A stretch of 64,000 nucleotides of DNA from the NCBI RefSeq assembly GCF_001620365.2, contig NZ_LQMT02000032.1:187077-251076 (forward strand). Direction: 5' to 3'. The notes under the pieces are model-generated. The model did no database searches. It was not told where the DNA came from and worked only from the letters and a program-made list of their open reading frames with translations. Source of the stretch: Amycolatopsis keratiniphila subsp. keratiniphila. Lineage in GTDB: Bacteria > Actinomycetota > Actinomycetes > Mycobacteriales > Pseudonocardiaceae. Every line of letters starts with the position of its first letter. The stretch's first letter is position 1. Made by a program: the position numbers and the translations under genes. Positions 42,582 through 51,672 of this stretch are shown piece by piece.

Positions 42582-43949
42582 CTAACGCTCCCCCCGAATG
42601 GTCCTCCGCAGCTTCGGCACCCGCTCGTGCAGAGTCCGCTCCGCGCCACGCTGCGTCGGCTCGTAGTAGTCCCGCCCCACCAGCTCGTCCGGCGGATACT
42701 GTTGCGCCAGAACACCTTCCGGCACGTTGTGCGGATACCGGTAGCCCTTCGCGTTGCCGAGTTTCTCCGCCCCCGCGTAATGCCCGTCGCGCAGATGCGG
42801 TGGCACCGTCCCGATCCGCCCGGACCGGACGTCGCTCAGCGCGGCGTCGATCCCGGTGATGACGGCGTTCGATTTCGGCGCCGTCGCCAGGTGCACGGTC
42901 GCCTGCGCCAGTGCGAGACGGCCTTCCGGCATGCCGATGAACTGCACGGCGTGCGCCGCCGCGACGGCCGATTGCAGTGCCGTCGGGTCGGCCATGCCGA
43001 TGTCCTCGCTCGCGTGCACGACCAGGCGCCGGGCCAGGAACCGCGGGTCCTCCCCCGCCTCGATCATCCGCGCCAGATAGTGCAACGCGGCGTCCACGTC
43101 CGAACCCCGGATCGATTTGATGAACGCGCTGATGACGTCGTAGTGCTGGTCGCCGTCGCGGTCGTAGCGCACCGCCGCCTTGTCCACTGTGGACTCGACG
43201 ATGGCGAGATCGATCGTCTTGGCCTCGGTCGCGCTCGCCGCGTCGGCGGCAGCTTCCAGTGCGGTGAGCGCTCGCCGCGCGTCGCCGGAGGCCAGCCGCA
43301 CCAGATGGTCCCGCGCGTCTTCGGTCAAGGTGAGTTCGCCGCCTAGACCGCGTTCGTCGGCCAGCGCGCGCTCGATCAGCGCGACGATGTCGGCGTCGGT
43401 CAGCGGCCGCAGCTGCAGCACCAGTGACCGCGAGAGCAGCGGCGAGACCACCGAGAACGACGGGTTCTCCGTGGTGGCGGCCACCAGCAGCACCGTCCGG
43501 TCCTCCACCGCGCCGAGCAGGGCGTCCTGCTGCGTCTTGGAGAACCGGTGGACCTCGTCGATGAACAGCACCGTGTTCTCGGCGTTGTAGTTGCGGCGAC
43601 GGCGGGCCTCCTCGATGACCCCGCGCACCTCCTTCACCCCGGCCGACAGTGCCGACATCGCCACGAACCGGCGGCCGGTCGCGGCCGAGACGAGGTTCGC
43701 CAGCGTGGTCTTGCCGGTGCCCGGCGGGCCGTAGAGCAGCACGGAAGCGGGCGCCGCGCCTTCGACGAGCCGCCGCAGCGGCGCGCCCTCACGCAGCAGA
43801 TGCTGCTGGCCGACGACCTCGTCGAGCGTCCGCGGCCGCATCCGCACCGCCAGCGGCGAGCCCGCCGGGACAGCGACCTCCCTCGGCTCGGCCGGCTCCG
43901 GCGGCGGACCGAGGTCGGGGTTCACGGTGAAGAGTTCGTCCTGTGCCAC
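42582..43949 (-). CDS. rarA: Replication-associated recombination protein A (AAA+ ATPase RarA/MgsA)
   Basis: A 455-residue clamp-loader-like ATPase acting at stalled forks. PLAVRMRPRTLDEVVGQQHLL opens the AAA+ core, with Walker A LLYGPPGTGKTT, Walker B VLFIDEVHRF, sensor 1 AATTENPSF and arginine-finger SPLLSRS. The C-terminal tetramerisation domain includes DEHYDVISAFIKSIRGSD-like residues. The GTG at 43949 (protein VAQDELF...) is preferred because homologues start close to a D-L-F motif. An upstream GTG at 43973 is possible. Neither has a clear ribosome binding site. Confidence 0.94.
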   Translation of the reverse strand: MAQDELFTVNPDLGPPPEPAEPREVAVPAGSPLAVRMRPRTLDEVVGQQHLLREGAPLRRLVEGAAPASVLLYGPPGTGKTTLANLVSAATGRRFVAMSALSAGVKEVRGVIEEARRRRNYNAENTVLFIDEVHRFSKTQQDALLGAVEDRTVLLVAATTENPSFSVVSPLLSRSLVLQLRPLTDADIVALIERALADERGLGGELTLTEDARDHLVRLASGDARRALTALEAAADAASATEAKTIDLAIVESTVDKAAVRYDRDGDQHYDVISAFIKSIRGSDVDAALHYLARMIEAGEDPRFLARRLVVHASEDIGMADPTALQSAVAAAHAVQFIGMPEGRLALAQATVHLATAPKSNAVITGIDAALSDVRSGRIGTVPPHLRDGHYAGAEKLGNAKGYRYPHNVPEGVLAQQYPPDELVGRDYYEPTQRGAERTLHERVPKLRRTIRGER

Positions 43950-43992
43950 GGTGTCGACGGTAGCCGTACCCACCGACGGTTCCGGGCACAGG

Positions 43993-44841
43993 TCAGCGCA
44001 GCCGCTCCCGGAACGAATGCCACATGATCACGGCCGCGTACGGCACGAACTCCCGGCCCCGCCGCCACACCCACGGGATGCCCTTGAGCACCAGCCACCC
44101 GACGTGCCCGGCGGTACTCGGCTCCACGCCTCCCGAGCAGGTCAGGCTGACCGGCTCCGGCACCGCGAACCCGGCCTCGGCGAGCCGTTCGGTGAACCCG
44201 GTCGCCAGCATCCGGTGCCCGAGTTCCGACGGGTGCAGCCGGTCGACGCTCCACGCGGTGAGGTCGTAGGCGCCGGGCAGTAGTTCGAGGTCGAGGCACG
44301 GCACGCCCTCGCGTTCGACGACCCCGTCGATGGCGGCGTTCAGCTCGGCCACCCGCTGGCTCAGCGCGCGCCGCAGCGACTGCGGGAGGCGGAACACCTT
44401 GCCGTGGTCGTGATAGCGCACCGGGACCACGACGGTGCCGACGGCGGCCAGCGAACGGATCACCTCGGTGAGGTCCGCGGCGATCTTCTCGGCGCTGAAA
44501 TCGGGGCGCAGCGTGTCGTTCATGCCCGCCACCACCAGCGCGACGTCCGGCCGGTGCGCCACGGCCGCCGGAAGCTGCTTCGTCAGCACGCAGCCCATGC
44601 GCGCTCCGGTGAACGACGGGTTCAGATAGCCGTCCGGCTCGACGCCGAGCGCGTCGGCGACGAGCGGGCCGACCCCGCGCCAGCCGCCCCGGCCCGGCAG
44701 GGGGTCGCCGAGGCCCACGGCCGTGGAATCGCCGAGCACGACCAGTCTGCGGGCGGACCGCGGGACCGCCGGTGCGGGAGGAAGGAGGGGTTCGGGACTC
44801 GGAGTGACTTCGACACTGATCACGGTCACGGTAGCCACCAT
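43993..44841 (-). CDS. SGNH/GDSL-family hydrolase
   Basis: A 282-residue esterase-fold protein. The nucleophile block is VVLGDSTAVGLG, the oxyanion blocks are a Gly region and VVAGMNDTL, and the catalytic Asp-His pair is in VDRLHPSELGH. A hydrophobic segment near the N terminus (ATVTVISVEV) is too short for a clear signal peptide. The substrate is unknown. The same organisation occurs in many actinobacterial lipolytic or carbohydrate esterases. Confidence 0.88.
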   Translation of the reverse strand: MVATVTVISVEVTPSPEPLLPPAPAVPRSARRLVVLGDSTAVGLGDPLPGRGGWRGVGPLVADALGVEPDGYLNPSFTGARMGCVLTKQLPAAVAHRPDVALVVAGMNDTLRPDFSAEKIAADLTEVIRSLAAVGTVVVPVRYHDHGKVFRLPQSLRRALSQRVAELNAAIDGVVEREGVPCLDLELLPGAYDLTAWSVDRLHPSELGHRMLATGFTERLAEAGFAVPEPVSLTCSGGVEPSTAGHVGWLVLKGIPWVWRRGREFVPYAAVIMWHSFRERLR

Positions 44842-44916
44842 CGGCCACGCAGACTCACCCGCGGTGATGCCTGGGTAACGCGGCGAGGACGGCCGAGCGA
44901 AAAGTCCGTGCGGCGG

Positions 44917-46104
44917 TTACCGGAACGCGGGATAGAACGCGAGATCGGCGTGCGGCCCGAGCCGGGCACCGAGGGCCGCGGCGACCCTGGTGGCGTGCTC
45001 GGAGATATGCGTCAGACGGGCACGCAGCGAGTGTTTGGCCAGCTCCCGCCACCAGGTGACCAGCGCGGCCTCCCGGCTGATCGGCGTCGCGTGCCGGTCC
45101 AGGTCCAATTCCGGGAGGATCTCCCAGGTCAGCACCCACAGCAGGAGCAGCTGACCGTCCATCAGGTGCTCGGCCAGCGCGTCCTCGTCCGCGAGCCCCG
45201 GCCAGACCGAGACGACCTCGGACCGCCAGGCCGCGATCATCGCCTCGCTCATCCCCGGCGGCAGGGCCAGCGCGTCCGCGCTCGACGCGAACGGCAGCCG
45301 CAGGTACGCCACGTCCATTAGGGTGCTGCGCACCCGCCCGCGTTCGAAATCGAGGAACCGCACTCCCCCGCTGGTCACGAGGTTGTTGTCCGGGCTGAGG
45401 TCGACGGGGCTGAACGCACGGTACGACGGCGCGCCCGCCCGCTCGGCGACCTCCATGACCCGCCGTTGCACCGGCTCCGGCGTCTCGACGTCGAGCAGTT
45501 CCTCCAGCACACCCGGCAACTGCGCGCAGACCGCGGGCAGCGGCGCGTCCTCGTTCTTGACCGGGCCGCCGAGGCGGCGCAGCAGCGCGTTGAAATCGGG
45601 CTCGCGGCTCGCGGTGGTCGCGTGCAGCCTGCCCAGCGACCGGGCCCAGGACAGCAACGCGCGTTCGGCGCCGCGGGCGTCACGGGCGTGGAGTTTGTCG
45701 TGCAGTGTCGGGACGCCGCCGAGGTCCTCGATCACCAGGACTCTGTCCCGGCCGTCGTGCGCCAGCAGCTCCGGGCACATCCGGTCCTCCGGGGCGAGCG
45801 CGGTGAACAGCTGGTAGCTGACCGCCTCCTGCGCGAACGGATCGGGCCGTCCCGGTTCGGGTGGATCGGGGTAGTGCTTGATCACCAGGGTGCGCGGCAG
45901 CGCGAACGGCGACGACGCCACCCGCGCCCGCACGACCGTGGCCGGGCCACTGCCGGCGAGGTCTTCGGGGGCGACAAGGGTGATCGCGCTGCCGAATCGG
46001 CGCGTGAGGACCGACTCGCCGGCGGCGACCGCGGCCGCCACGGCGAGGGTTTCGGCTCCAGCTCCGACGGTCGAATCGTCGGCAGAGGAGGTATCGACTG
46101 TCAT
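44917..46104 (-). CDS. Aminoglycoside phosphotransferase-fold kinase-like protein
   Basis: A 395-residue protein with the APH/choline-kinase fold. The N-lobe has RTLVIKHYP (ATP lysine) and LVIEDLGG. The catalytic loop is SPVDLSPDNNLV, where the usual His of HxD is replaced by Pro-Val, and the metal aspartate is in FLDFERGRV. Whether it is an active kinase is uncertain. The ATG at 46104 follows GAGGAGG; longer starts lack a site. The substrate is unknown. Confidence 0.75.
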   Translation of the reverse strand: MTVDTSSADDSTVGAGAETLAVAAAVAAGESVLTRRFGSAITLVAPEDLAGSGPATVVRARVASSPFALPRTLVIKHYPDPPEPGRPDPFAQEAVSYQLFTALAPEDRMCPELLAHDGRDRVLVIEDLGGVPTLHDKLHARDARGAERALLSWARSLGRLHATTASREPDFNALLRRLGGPVKNEDAPLPAVCAQLPGVLEELLDVETPEPVQRRVMEVAERAGAPSYRAFSPVDLSPDNNLVTSGGVRFLDFERGRVRSTLMDVAYLRLPFASSADALALPPGMSEAMIAAWRSEVVSVWPGLADEDALAEHLMDGQLLLLWVLTWEILPELDLDRHATPISREAALVTWWRELAKHSLRARLTHISEHATRVAAALGARLGPHADLAFYPAFR

Positions 46105-46156
46105 TGCCACCGACCCTACTCGTGACTGAGCAACCATGACCACTGAGATCCGGGCA

Positions 46157-46176
46157 ATCGCGCGCGCTGGCGCGAT
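46157..46176. terminator. Short GC hairpin after the DUF389 gene
   Basis: ATCGCGC (46157-46163) pairs with GCGCGAT (46170-46176) around a six-base loop, eight bases beyond the DUF389 stop on the minus strand. It is a weak candidate terminator. Confidence 0.4.
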
Positions 46177-46183
46177 CGAGGAC

Positions 46184-47125
46184 TCATCCGCGTGAAAGCG
46201 GACGTTCCGTCACCCTCGATCGTTGCCCACGACGGCGCAATGTCAGCACAATGGCCGCAGCTGCAACGATTCCGATGAGATTGACCAGCAGCTGTCCGGC
46301 CGAATAAAGGCACCGTTCCCACTGACCGGCAACCGCCGCGACCACCGCGTAACCGGCCGCGGGCACCGTCGTCACCGAGATGAAGACGCCGACGAGCGCG
46401 GCGGATTTGGCCGACGTCATGGAAAGCATGCCCGCGGCGCCGGCGAGGAGCGCGACGATCAACGACGCGATTCCCACCTTGTAAACGAAATCCACTTCGT
46501 GGTTTTCCGCCAGCTTGCTGACCTCGAGCACCCCGGTGGCGTTGCCCAGCAGCACCACGCCGAGCGTGATCACCATGGCGATCGGGAAACCGCCCAGCAA
46601 CGCGACGGCGCCCTGCTTCACGAGATCTCCCCGGCGTAGCACCACCCCGACCGCGATGGCCGCCAGCGGACCGAATTCCGGCCCCACGACCATCGCACCG
46701 ACGATGGTGACCGCCGAGTTGGTGACCACCCCGACCGCCGCCAGCAGGCACGCGATGGTCAGGAATGCCTGAAATGTCCAGGTGAGCCGGGACTCCTCGC
46801 CGGAGCGGCCGACGAGTTCCTGCCACACCACCGCGTCCGCGCCTTCACCCGGCGCGGCCTCCTCGGCCTTGTCGGCGGCGTCGGACACCGCGGTGTCCAG
46901 TGCTTCCAGCGTGATGCCGCCGGTGTGGTCGAGGTCGAGCCCGCACAGCGACTCGATGATCTCGTCGGCCGCCTCACGGGCGATGTCCGCCTCGATCAGA
47001 TCGCCTTCGGGCTCGACCGCCACCCCGTGATGCAAGACGAGGTGCGCGGTCCCGGTGTGCGCCCGCAGGATCCGGATCGCTTCGTCGGTCCGGTCCGGCG
47101 GGCACACGGCCCTGAGGTGGAGCAT
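46184..47125 (-). CDS. DUF389-family integral membrane protein
   Basis: A 313-residue protein with an N-terminal soluble ferredoxin-like part (about 1-105) and six or so membrane helices (about 118-300). The signature GAMVVGPEFGPLAAIAVG is typical of the DUF389 (TIGR00341-like) family. Function is unknown, probably transport-related. Its ATG shares one base with the aspS stop (TGATG), so the two are coupled. Confidence 0.88.
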   Translation of the reverse strand: MLHLRAVCPPDRTDEAIRILRAHTGTAHLVLHHGVAVEPEGDLIEADIAREAADEIIESLCGLDLDHTGGITLEALDTAVSDAADKAEEAAPGEGADAVVWQELVGRSGEESRLTWTFQAFLTIACLLAAVGVVTNSAVTIVGAMVVGPEFGPLAAIAVGVVLRRGDLVKQGAVALLGGFPIAMVITLGVVLLGNATGVLEVSKLAENHEVDFVYKVGIASLIVALLAGAAGMLSMTSAKSAALVGVFISVTTVPAAGYAVVAAVAGQWERCLYSAGQLLVNLIGIVAAAAIVLTLRRRGQRSRVTERPLSRG

Positions 47126-48897
47126 CAGTTCTTGACGGGCGGCGCGGGCTTGGCGTCGATGCCCGCCTCCTTGCGCTGCTCCGCCGTGATCGGGGCGGGA
47201 GCGGCGGTCAGCGGGTCGAACCCGCCACCGGTCTTCGGGAACGCGATCACGTCACGCAGTGACTCGGCCTTGGCGAGCAGCATGACGATCCGGTCCCAGC
47301 CGAACGCGATCCCGCCGTGCGGCGGCGGGCCGAAGGCGAAGGCGTCGAGCAGGAAGCCGAACTTCTCCTGCGCCTCCTCCTCCGACAGGCCCATCAGCTC
47401 GAAGACCTGCTTCTGCAGCTCCTGCTGGTGGATACGGATCGAGCCGCCGCCGATCTCGTTGCCGTTGCAGACGATGTCGTAGGCGTAGGCCAGCGCGTTG
47501 CCGGGGTCGTCGGCGAGTTTGCCGATCCACTCCGGGGTCGGCGAGGTGAAGGCGTGGTGCAGGGCCTTCCACTTGCCGCCGCCGACGGCGACGTCGTCGG
47601 ACTCCTCGGCCGAGATGAACATCGGGAAGTCGACGACCCAGACGAACGACCAGGCGTTCTCGTCGATCAGGCCGAGACGGTTGCCGATCTCGAGCCGGGT
47701 GGCGCCCAGCAGCGCCCGCGCGTCGGCGGGCTTGCCGGCGGCGAAGAAGACGCAGTCGCCGGGCTTGGCGCCGACGGCTTCGGCGACCGTCTCGCGCTCC
47801 TTCTCCGACAGGTTCTTCGCGACCGGCCCGCCGAGCGTGCCGTCCTCGTTGACCAGGATGTACGCGAGCCCGCGGTGGCCGCGCTGCTTGGCGAAGTCCT
47901 GCCAGGCGTCGAGGGTGCGGCGTGGCTGGTCGGCCCCACCGGCCATCACGACGGCGCCGACGTACGGCGCCTGGAAGACGCGGAACGGGGTGTCGGCGAA
48001 GAACGCCGTCATGTCGGTGAGTTCGAGGTCGAAGCGCAGGTCCGGCTTGTCCGAGCCGTACTTCTCCATCGCCTCGGCGTAGGTGATGCGGCGGAAGGGC
48101 TTCGGGATCTCGGCGCCGATCAGCTTCCACAGCGCCGTCACGATGTCCTCGCCGAGCGCGATGACGTCGTCCTGCTCGACGAAGCTCATCTCGATGTCGA
48201 GCTGGGTGAACTCCGGCTGCCGGTCGGCGCGGAAGTCCTCGTCCCGGTAGCAGCGCGCGATCTGGTAGTACCGCTCGAGACCGCCGACCATGAGCAGCTG
48301 CTTGAACAGCTGCGGCGACTGCGGGAGCGCGTACCAGGAGCCGGGCTTGAGCCGGGCCGGGACCACGAAGTCGCGGGCGCCCTCGGGGGTGGAGCGGGTC
48401 ATGGTCGGGGTCTCGACCTCGACGAACTCCTGGGCGTGCAGCACCTCGCGGGCGGCGCGGTTGACCTCGCTGCGCAGGCGCATGGCGGCCGCGGGGCCGC
48501 TGCGGCGCAGGTCGAGGTAGCGGTGCTTGAGGCGCACCTCTTCGCCGACGTCGACGCGGTCGTCGATCGGGAACGGCAGCACGGCGGCCTCGGAGAGCAC
48601 CTCGAGCTCGGTGACCAGCACCTCGATCTCGCCGGTGGGGATCTCGGCGTTGGCGTTGCCCTCCGGCCGCTTCGAGACCTCGCCGACGATGCGGACGCAG
48701 TACTCGGAGCGCAGCTGGTGGGCGCGCTCGGCCATCTCACCCTCGCGGAAGACGACCTGGCTCACGCCGCTGGCGTCACGCAGATCGATGAAGATGACGC
48801 CGCCGTGATCGCGCCGCCGGGCCACCCATCCGGTGAGGGTGACCGTCTGACCGGCGTGCTCGGCACGCAAGGTGCCGGCTTTGTGGGTGCGAAGCAC
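47125..48897 (-). CDS. aspS: Aspartyl-tRNA synthetase
   Basis: A 590-residue class II synthetase of the bacterial type. An N-terminal OB anticodon domain (VTLTGWVARRRDHGGVIFIDLRD) precedes the catalytic core with RHRYLDLRRSGP-like motif 1, FRADRQPEFTQLDIEMSF (motif 2), the GAD insertion (about 300-415), and GIAFGWDRIVMLL (motif 3). In actinobacteria without AsnRS this enzyme may be non-discriminating and also charge tRNA-Asn, which the sequence alone does not settle. Confidence 0.97.
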   Translation of the reverse strand: MLRTHKAGTLRAEHAGQTVTLTGWVARRRDHGGVIFIDLRDASGVSQVVFREGEMAERAHQLRSEYCVRIVGEVSKRPEGNANAEIPTGEIEVLVTELEVLSEAAVLPFPIDDRVDVGEEVRLKHRYLDLRRSGPAAAMRLRSEVNRAAREVLHAQEFVEVETPTMTRSTPEGARDFVVPARLKPGSWYALPQSPQLFKQLLMVGGLERYYQIARCYRDEDFRADRQPEFTQLDIEMSFVEQDDVIALGEDIVTALWKLIGAEIPKPFRRITYAEAMEKYGSDKPDLRFDLELTDMTAFFADTPFRVFQAPYVGAVVMAGGADQPRRTLDAWQDFAKQRGHRGLAYILVNEDGTLGGPVAKNLSEKERETVAEAVGAKPGDCVFFAAGKPADARALLGATRLEIGNRLGLIDENAWSFVWVVDFPMFISAEESDDVAVGGGKWKALHHAFTSPTPEWIGKLADDPGNALAYAYDIVCNGNEIGGGSIRIHQQELQKQVFELMGLSEEEAQEKFGFLLDAFAFGPPPHGGIAFGWDRIVMLLAKAESLRDVIAFPKTGGGFDPLTAAPAPITAEQRKEAGIDAKPAPPVKN

Positions 48898-48998
48898 TGC
48901 GGGTGCTCTCCTTCGGCATCACGATTCTGCGATTCGACGGCTTCTCGCCGACGTCAAAGGCTAACGAATCGCCCGTGATGCCTCGCGACCAGGTGTTC

Positions 48999-49574
48999 TC
49001 AGATCGTCGGCCAGGCCTCCAGCGCGGCGACCATCCGCCGTGTGTGCGCCAGATAGTCCGGGACGGACAGGACCCGGCCGTCGATGTTCTCCAGCAGCCA
49101 GCCCGAGGCCGCCTCCTTCGACGCGAAGAACCCCGTGCAGACCAGCGCCTCGACGTAGTCCTGGCCGAGGGCGAGGTCGATGCCGGACAGCCGTGACGCG
49201 GCGACCACGGCGTGCGGAGGGTCGACGCTCAACACCCTCTCGCGGGTGAAGTGGACGCGGACGCGTGCCCCGGTGGCCGGGCAGACCGCGTCCGCGTGCA
49301 CGGGTTCGCCGGTGGCGACGGCCAGGAGGAACAGGTCGACCCGGTACCGGTCGGAACCCGGCCGGTCGGCCGGGCGCGAGCCGCGGTCCATCACGACCAG
49401 ACCGTCGCGGATGACGAAGCCCATCAAATCCATCAGACGGTGGGCTTCGGCCGGGTCCATGCCGACGGTGGCGGCGAGTCTTCCGATGGCGATGGGGTGT
49501 CTGCCCGCTCTGGTCAGCTTGGTCGCGGCCCAGGCGATGCGGACAGCGGCGGTGCGATCCGTACGGGTGGTCAA
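48999..49574 (-). CDS. MerB-like (alkylmercury lyase family) protein lacking the catalytic triad
   Basis: A 191-residue protein with an N-terminal winged helix (about 5-60) and a C-terminal part resembling organomercurial lyase: AVCPATGARVRVHF (Cys98) and ALVCTGFFASKEAASGWL (Cys146). The first catalytic cysteine and the aspartate of MerB have no counterpart (the region reads RYRVDLFLLAVATG), and Cys146 is shifted by two residues from the second. It is therefore probably a non-lyase relative, perhaps a sensor. The TTG at 49574 follows GAGGAGG and lies downstream of a good promoter, which rules out the longer frame from 49631. Confidence 0.65.
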   Translation of the reverse strand: MTTRTDRTAAVRIAWAATKLTRAGRHPIAIGRLAATVGMDPAEAHRLMDLMGFVIRDGLVVMDRGSRPADRPGSDRYRVDLFLLAVATGEPVHADAVCPATGARVRVHFTRERVLSVDPPHAVVAASRLSGIDLALGQDYVEALVCTGFFASKEAASGWLLENIDGRVLSVPDYLAHTRRMVAALEAWPTI

Positions 49575-49602
49575 CAGGCACCTCCTCGCCTTCGTCCCCT
49601 TG

Positions 49603-49631
49603 AGATTAGGCACGAAAAGGTTTTCCGCCAA
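49603..49631 (-). promoter_or_regulatory. Sigma-70-type promoter for the MerB-like gene
   Basis: On the minus strand, TTGGCG (49631-49626), a 17-base spacer and TAATCT (49608-49603) form a good housekeeping promoter. The predicted start leaves a leader of about 22 bases containing GAGGAGG before the TTG at 49574. Confidence 0.65.
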
Positions 49632-49698
49632 GCCACTGCGCCGAACGGCCGAATCCGTTGTGCGGTAAGACTTTCGGACACTCGAGACAAAAGTGCGC

Positions 49699-51606
49699 CT
49701 ACAGCAGTTTCAGTTGCTCCGCCGCCGGAATCACCGCCTCCCCGGAACGCTGCACGGGCATCGTCACCTGCATTCGTTCCCCGTCGTCCGCACGGGAACC
49801 GAAGCCGTGACGGCGCAACAACGGGCCGACCCTGGCGCCGAGCCGCTCCCGATAGGACTTCGGGAGATACGCGCCGCGCGAGTACAGCTCGCGGTATTTC
49901 GGCACCAGCTCCGGATGTTCCCGGCCGAGCCAGCGCGCGAACCATTCCCGCGCGCCCGGCCGCAGATGCAGCGGAAGGACGGTGACCCGGGTGGCACCGG
50001 CTTCGGCGAGCCGCGAGAACAGGGCGTCGAGCGCGGCCACCGAATCGGTCAGGTACGGGAGCACGGGGGCGACCAGCACCGAACACGGCAGCCCGGCGTC
50101 GCGCGCTTTGCGGATCAGGTCGAGCCTCGCCCGCGGGCTCGGCGTCCCCGGCTCCAGACGGTGTTGCAGTTCCTCGTCCAGCAGCGCGAGCGAGATCGCC
50201 AGCCCGGCGGGCACGTCCTTCGACACCGATCCCAGCAGCGGGAGATCCCTCGCCAGCACCGTTCCCTTGGTCAGGATCGACAGCGGCGTGCCCGAATCGG
50301 CCAGCGCGGTGATGATGCGCGGCATCAGCTTGTACCGGCCTTCGGCGCGCTGGTAGGGATCGGTGTTCGTGCCCATCGCGACGTGCTCGCGGGTCCAGCT
50401 CGGCCGCCGCAGCTGCGCGGCCAGCACCTCGGGCGCGTTGACCTTCACGATCACCTGCGTGTCGAAATCGCGTCCGGCGTCGAAATCGAGGTACGTGTGG
50501 GTGTTCCTGGCGAAACAGTTGTGCGTGACCATGCCGTCGGCGATGAAGTCGCCCGTGCCGGTGGTGATGTCGAACAGCGGCAGCTCGATGCCCAGCGGCT
50601 CGATGGACGTCACCTTCCGTCTCGTCCGGCCGATGGGGAGGCCGTCGAGCGATCGTTTCCAGCCGACGGCGGGGTCGGCGAGCTGGAAGAACCGCACCTC
50701 CTCCGCGGGCCCGCCGAGGATCTGCACCGTCCACAGCGGACGGAACTTGGCGTTTTCGCTTCTGACGTAACGGAAGTCGAAGTTACCCAGCGCGGAACAG
50801 AAGGTGGAGACGATGTCCTGCTCGTCATGGGTGACGCGCAGCGCGCCGTGCCGGTAGCTCCCCGCCAGGTCGAACAACCCGGCCAGGAATCCGCGCAGCC
50901 AATGGGAATCCGGTGACGGCGGCACCTGAACGAAACCGACCGACGCACCGAAATCCGGCAGGTAGCGAAGCGCGCGGTCGGCGGCGTCCTTCTCGGCCGA
51001 GAACCCGCCGGACCGCAACATCCCGCACAGATACCCGGCGCGGTAGCCGAGCGTGTCGTCCGGAGTGCGCGCGAGCCTCCCGACACCGACGAGTTCGGTG
51101 CCGCCGACCAGATGCGGCCGTTGCGCCGCGCCGAACCGGGTGCCGGTGACGTGTTTCCAGCCGCGACCGGTCAGGAACCGGTGATCACCGCTGGCCACGA
51201 TGGACGTTCCGTCGTCGAGCGACAGACGATACGCCGGTTTCAGCGTCGACCAGTGCGCGAGGACCTTCGTCGGCACCAGGCGGCGCCCCGCGCCACGCCC
51301 GCGCGTCCCGTAGATCGCGTCGCCGGGCGCCAGCTCCGCCAAGGGTTTCGTCCGGCCGTCGGCCATCAGGACCGGCGTCCCGCCTTCGAGGCAGTACGTA
51401 CACGCGTGAGAACAACCGCGGTACGGGTTCACCGTCCATCCGAACGGGACACCCGAGCCCTCGGGCACCTTGTTCAGCACGGATTTGGCGTGCACCTCGT
51501 GAAAGGTGACGCCGTCGAACTCGGGCGTGCGCACCGAACGCGGCAGCCCGTCCAATCCGGGCAGTACCGGCTCGCCGCCGTCCGCCCGCTGTCGATCCCA
51601 TCGCAC
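49699..51606 (-). CDS. Intein-containing radical SAM protein (Rv2578c family)
   Basis: A 635-residue precursor. The extein is a radical SAM protein of the SplB/Rv2578c type (343 residues after splicing), whose iron-sulfur motif is CSHACTYC-FARN. An intein of 292 residues (72-363) interrupts it just before the third cluster cysteine. MGTNTDPYQRAEGRYKLM and VLPLHLRPGAREWF support the family. Radical SAM relatives repair DNA photoproducts, but the reaction here is unknown. The GTG at 51606 gives VRWDRQ; the frame continues to 51624 without a better start. Two SOS boxes lie directly upstream. Confidence 0.9.
   Translation of the reverse strand: MRWDRQRADGGEPVLPGLDGLPRSVRTPEFDGVTFHEVHAKSVLNKVPEGSGVPFGWTVNPYRGCSHACTYCLEGGTPVLMADGRTKPLAELAPGDAIYGTRGRGAGRRLVPTKVLAHWSTLKPAYRLSLDDGTSIVASGDHRFLTGRGWKHVTGTRFGAAQRPHLVGGTELVGVGRLARTPDDTLGYRAGYLCGMLRSGGFSAEKDAADRALRYLPDFGASVGFVQVPPSPDSHWLRGFLAGLFDLAGSYRHGALRVTHDEQDIVSTFCSALGNFDFRYVRSENAKFRPLWTVQILGGPAEEVRFFQLADPAVGWKRSLDGLPIGRTRRKVTSIEPLGIELPLFDITTGTGDFIADGMVTHNCFARNTHTYLDFDAGRDFDTQVIVKVNAPEVLAAQLRRPSWTREHVAMGTNTDPYQRAEGRYKLMPRIITALADSGTPLSILTKGTVLARDLPLLGSVSKDVPAGLAISLALLDEELQHRLEPGTPSPRARLDLIRKARDAGLPCSVLVAPVLPYLTDSVAALDALFSRLAEAGATRVTVLPLHLRPGAREWFARWLGREHPELVPKYRELYSRGAYLPKSYRERLGARVGPLLRRHGFGSRADDGERMQVTMPVQRSGEAVIPAAEQLKLL
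50518..51393 (-). mobile_element. Intein with degenerate LAGLIDADG endonuclease region
   Basis: The insert begins at Cys1 (CLEGGTPVLMADG, block A), has block B SGDHRFLTGRGW, and ends in VTHN before the Cys+1 of the extein. The middle carries two LAGLIDADG-like helices, GYLCGMLRSGG and FLAGLFDLAGS, in which the catalytic acidic residues are missing. It should still splice (Cys1, His-Asn, Cys+1 present) but no longer home. Intein borders are taken from the conserved motifs. Confidence 0.88.
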
Positions 51607-51614
51607 CCGGCCAG

Positions 51615-51654
51615 TCGAACACACGTTCTAGACGGGTGTCAAACGTATGTTCGA
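51615..51654 (-). promoter_or_regulatory. Two tandem SOS (LexA) boxes
   Basis: TCGAACACACGTTCTA (51615-51630) and TCAAACGTATGTTCGA (51639-51654) each match TCGAAC-N4-GTTCGA with one mismatch. A TTGACA-like -35 on the minus strand (51642-51637) lies in the second. They sit 9 to 48 bases ahead of the GTG at 51606, so LexA would block the intein-containing radical SAM gene. Confidence 0.8.
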
Positions 51655-51672
51655 ACGAGGGTGAAGAGGGTC

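Noticed and set aside
44917..46104. Antibiotic resistance by an aminoglycoside phosphotransferase
   Set aside because: Only the fold is supported; the catalytic-loop histidine is missing and nothing indicates an antibiotic as substrate.
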